From: Erwinia aphidicola
GTDB taxonomy: Bacteria; Pseudomonadota; Gammaproteobacteria; Enterobacterales; Enterobacteriaceae
Assembly: GCF_014773485.1 (NCBI RefSeq)
Contig: NZ_JACXBP010000013.1
Span: 23,010 to 87,009, forward strand
DNA: 64,000 nt
Reading direction: 5' to 3'
Both the position numbers and the translations under genes were made by a program. Positions 63,752 through 64,000 of the stretch are shown here, in pieces. Every line of letters starts with the position of its first letter. The first letter of the stretch is position 1. Under the pieces are notes generated by a model. That model worked only from the letters and a program-made list of their open reading frames with translations. It was not told the DNA's origin and did no database searches.

Positions 63752-63782
63752 CAAAAAAAATCCTTTGCCGAAGCAAAGGATT
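63752..63782 (-). terminator. Terminator of the rRNA-tRNA operon
   Basis: On the minus strand ATCCTTTGC-TTCG-GCAAAGGAT followed by eight T residues, just after tRNA-Trp. Confidence 0.92.
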
Positions 63783-63791
63783 GTTTTTATT

Positions 63792-63867
63792 TGGCAGGGG
63801 CGGAGAGACTCGAACTCCCAACACCCGGTTTTGGAGACCGGTGCTCTACCAATTGAACTACGCCCCT
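63792..63867 (-). tRNA. trpT: tRNA-Trp(CCA)
   Basis: A 76-nt tRNA with anticodon CCA (TCTCCAAA) and encoded CCA; apparently identical to E. coli trpT, which ends the rrnC operon. Confidence 0.97.
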
Positions 63868-63874
63868 AAAAGGG

Positions 63875-63951
63875 TGGCGGAACGGACGGGGCTCGAACCC
63901 GCGACCCCCTGCGTGACAGGCAGGTATTCTAACCAACTGAACTACCGCTCC
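63875..63951 (-). tRNA. aspT: tRNA-Asp(GTC)
   Basis: A 77-nt tRNA with anticodon GTC (CTGTCACG) and encoded CCA, 7 nt before tRNA-Trp. In E. coli rrnC these two follow the 5S rRNA, so the rRNA genes should begin just beyond the right edge. Confidence 0.96.
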
Positions 63952-64000
63952 ACCGATTCTGTACTGAATTCAGACTGCGTCTGACTTCAGGTGTTTCGCC

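Overview
This window is a chromosomal segment of an enterobacterium, most probably Erwiniaceae (Erwinia/Pantoea type). Nearly every protein is a close full-length relative of an Escherichia coli K-12 gene, and the order follows the E. coli metR-to-rrnC/ilv region (about 84-87 min) with local gains and losses. The host backbone is moderately GC-rich; one block (about 26.1-31.6 kb) is strikingly AT-rich and looks acquired. The genus is an inference from gene content.

Layout. 1-731: 3' part of metR. 830-4080: yehS, glpT and glpQ, which E. coli keeps elsewhere; yigM, next to metR in E. coli, is absent. 4119-11257: yigL, pldB, rhtB, recQ, pldA, yigI and an AbrB-family membrane protein (no rhtC, no rarD). 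11258-12162: no conventional gene, but two tiny hydrophobic ORFs, each preceded by the same 22-nt box and bracketed by terminators, a candidate type I toxin-antitoxin pair. 12163-19022: corA with a structured leader, uvrD with a LexA-like operator, then lptM-dapF-yigA-xerC-yigB. 19127-25997: cyaA (TTG start, CRP site) divergent from hemCDXY; cyaY is missing from its usual place.

26129-31006: AT-rich insertion with a complete small type II fatty-acid/polyketide set: PPTase, ketosynthase, a ketosynthase-like partner lacking the catalytic Cys, acyl carrier protein, ketoreductase and, divergently, a hot-dog dehydratase. A perfect CRP half-site pair lies in the divergent promoter, at -41.5 from the predicted start of the five-gene operon. 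There is no acyltransferase, enoyl reductase, export gene or mobility gene. This is the best candidate for an undescribed system. It abuts the tRNA operon argX-hisR-leuT-proM, in which tRNA-Pro is duplicated and its 3' end plus terminator is repeated once more.

32699-43560: enterobacterial common antigen cluster (wecA-wzzE-wecB-wecC-wecD-wecE-wzxE-wecF-wzyE-wecG), without rffG and rffH, so dTDP-glucose must come from other genes. 43849-50778: rho, trxA, rhlB, gppA, rep. 50830-51028: a MITE-like intergenic repeat. 51064-60479: ppiC and branched-chain amino acid synthesis: ilvC divergent from ilvY, and ilvLGMEDA with leader peptide, attenuator and an intact ilvG. 60820-63662: yifB, maoP, hdfR. 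63792-63951: tRNA-Trp and tRNA-Asp, the usual tail of an rRNA operon lying beyond the right edge.
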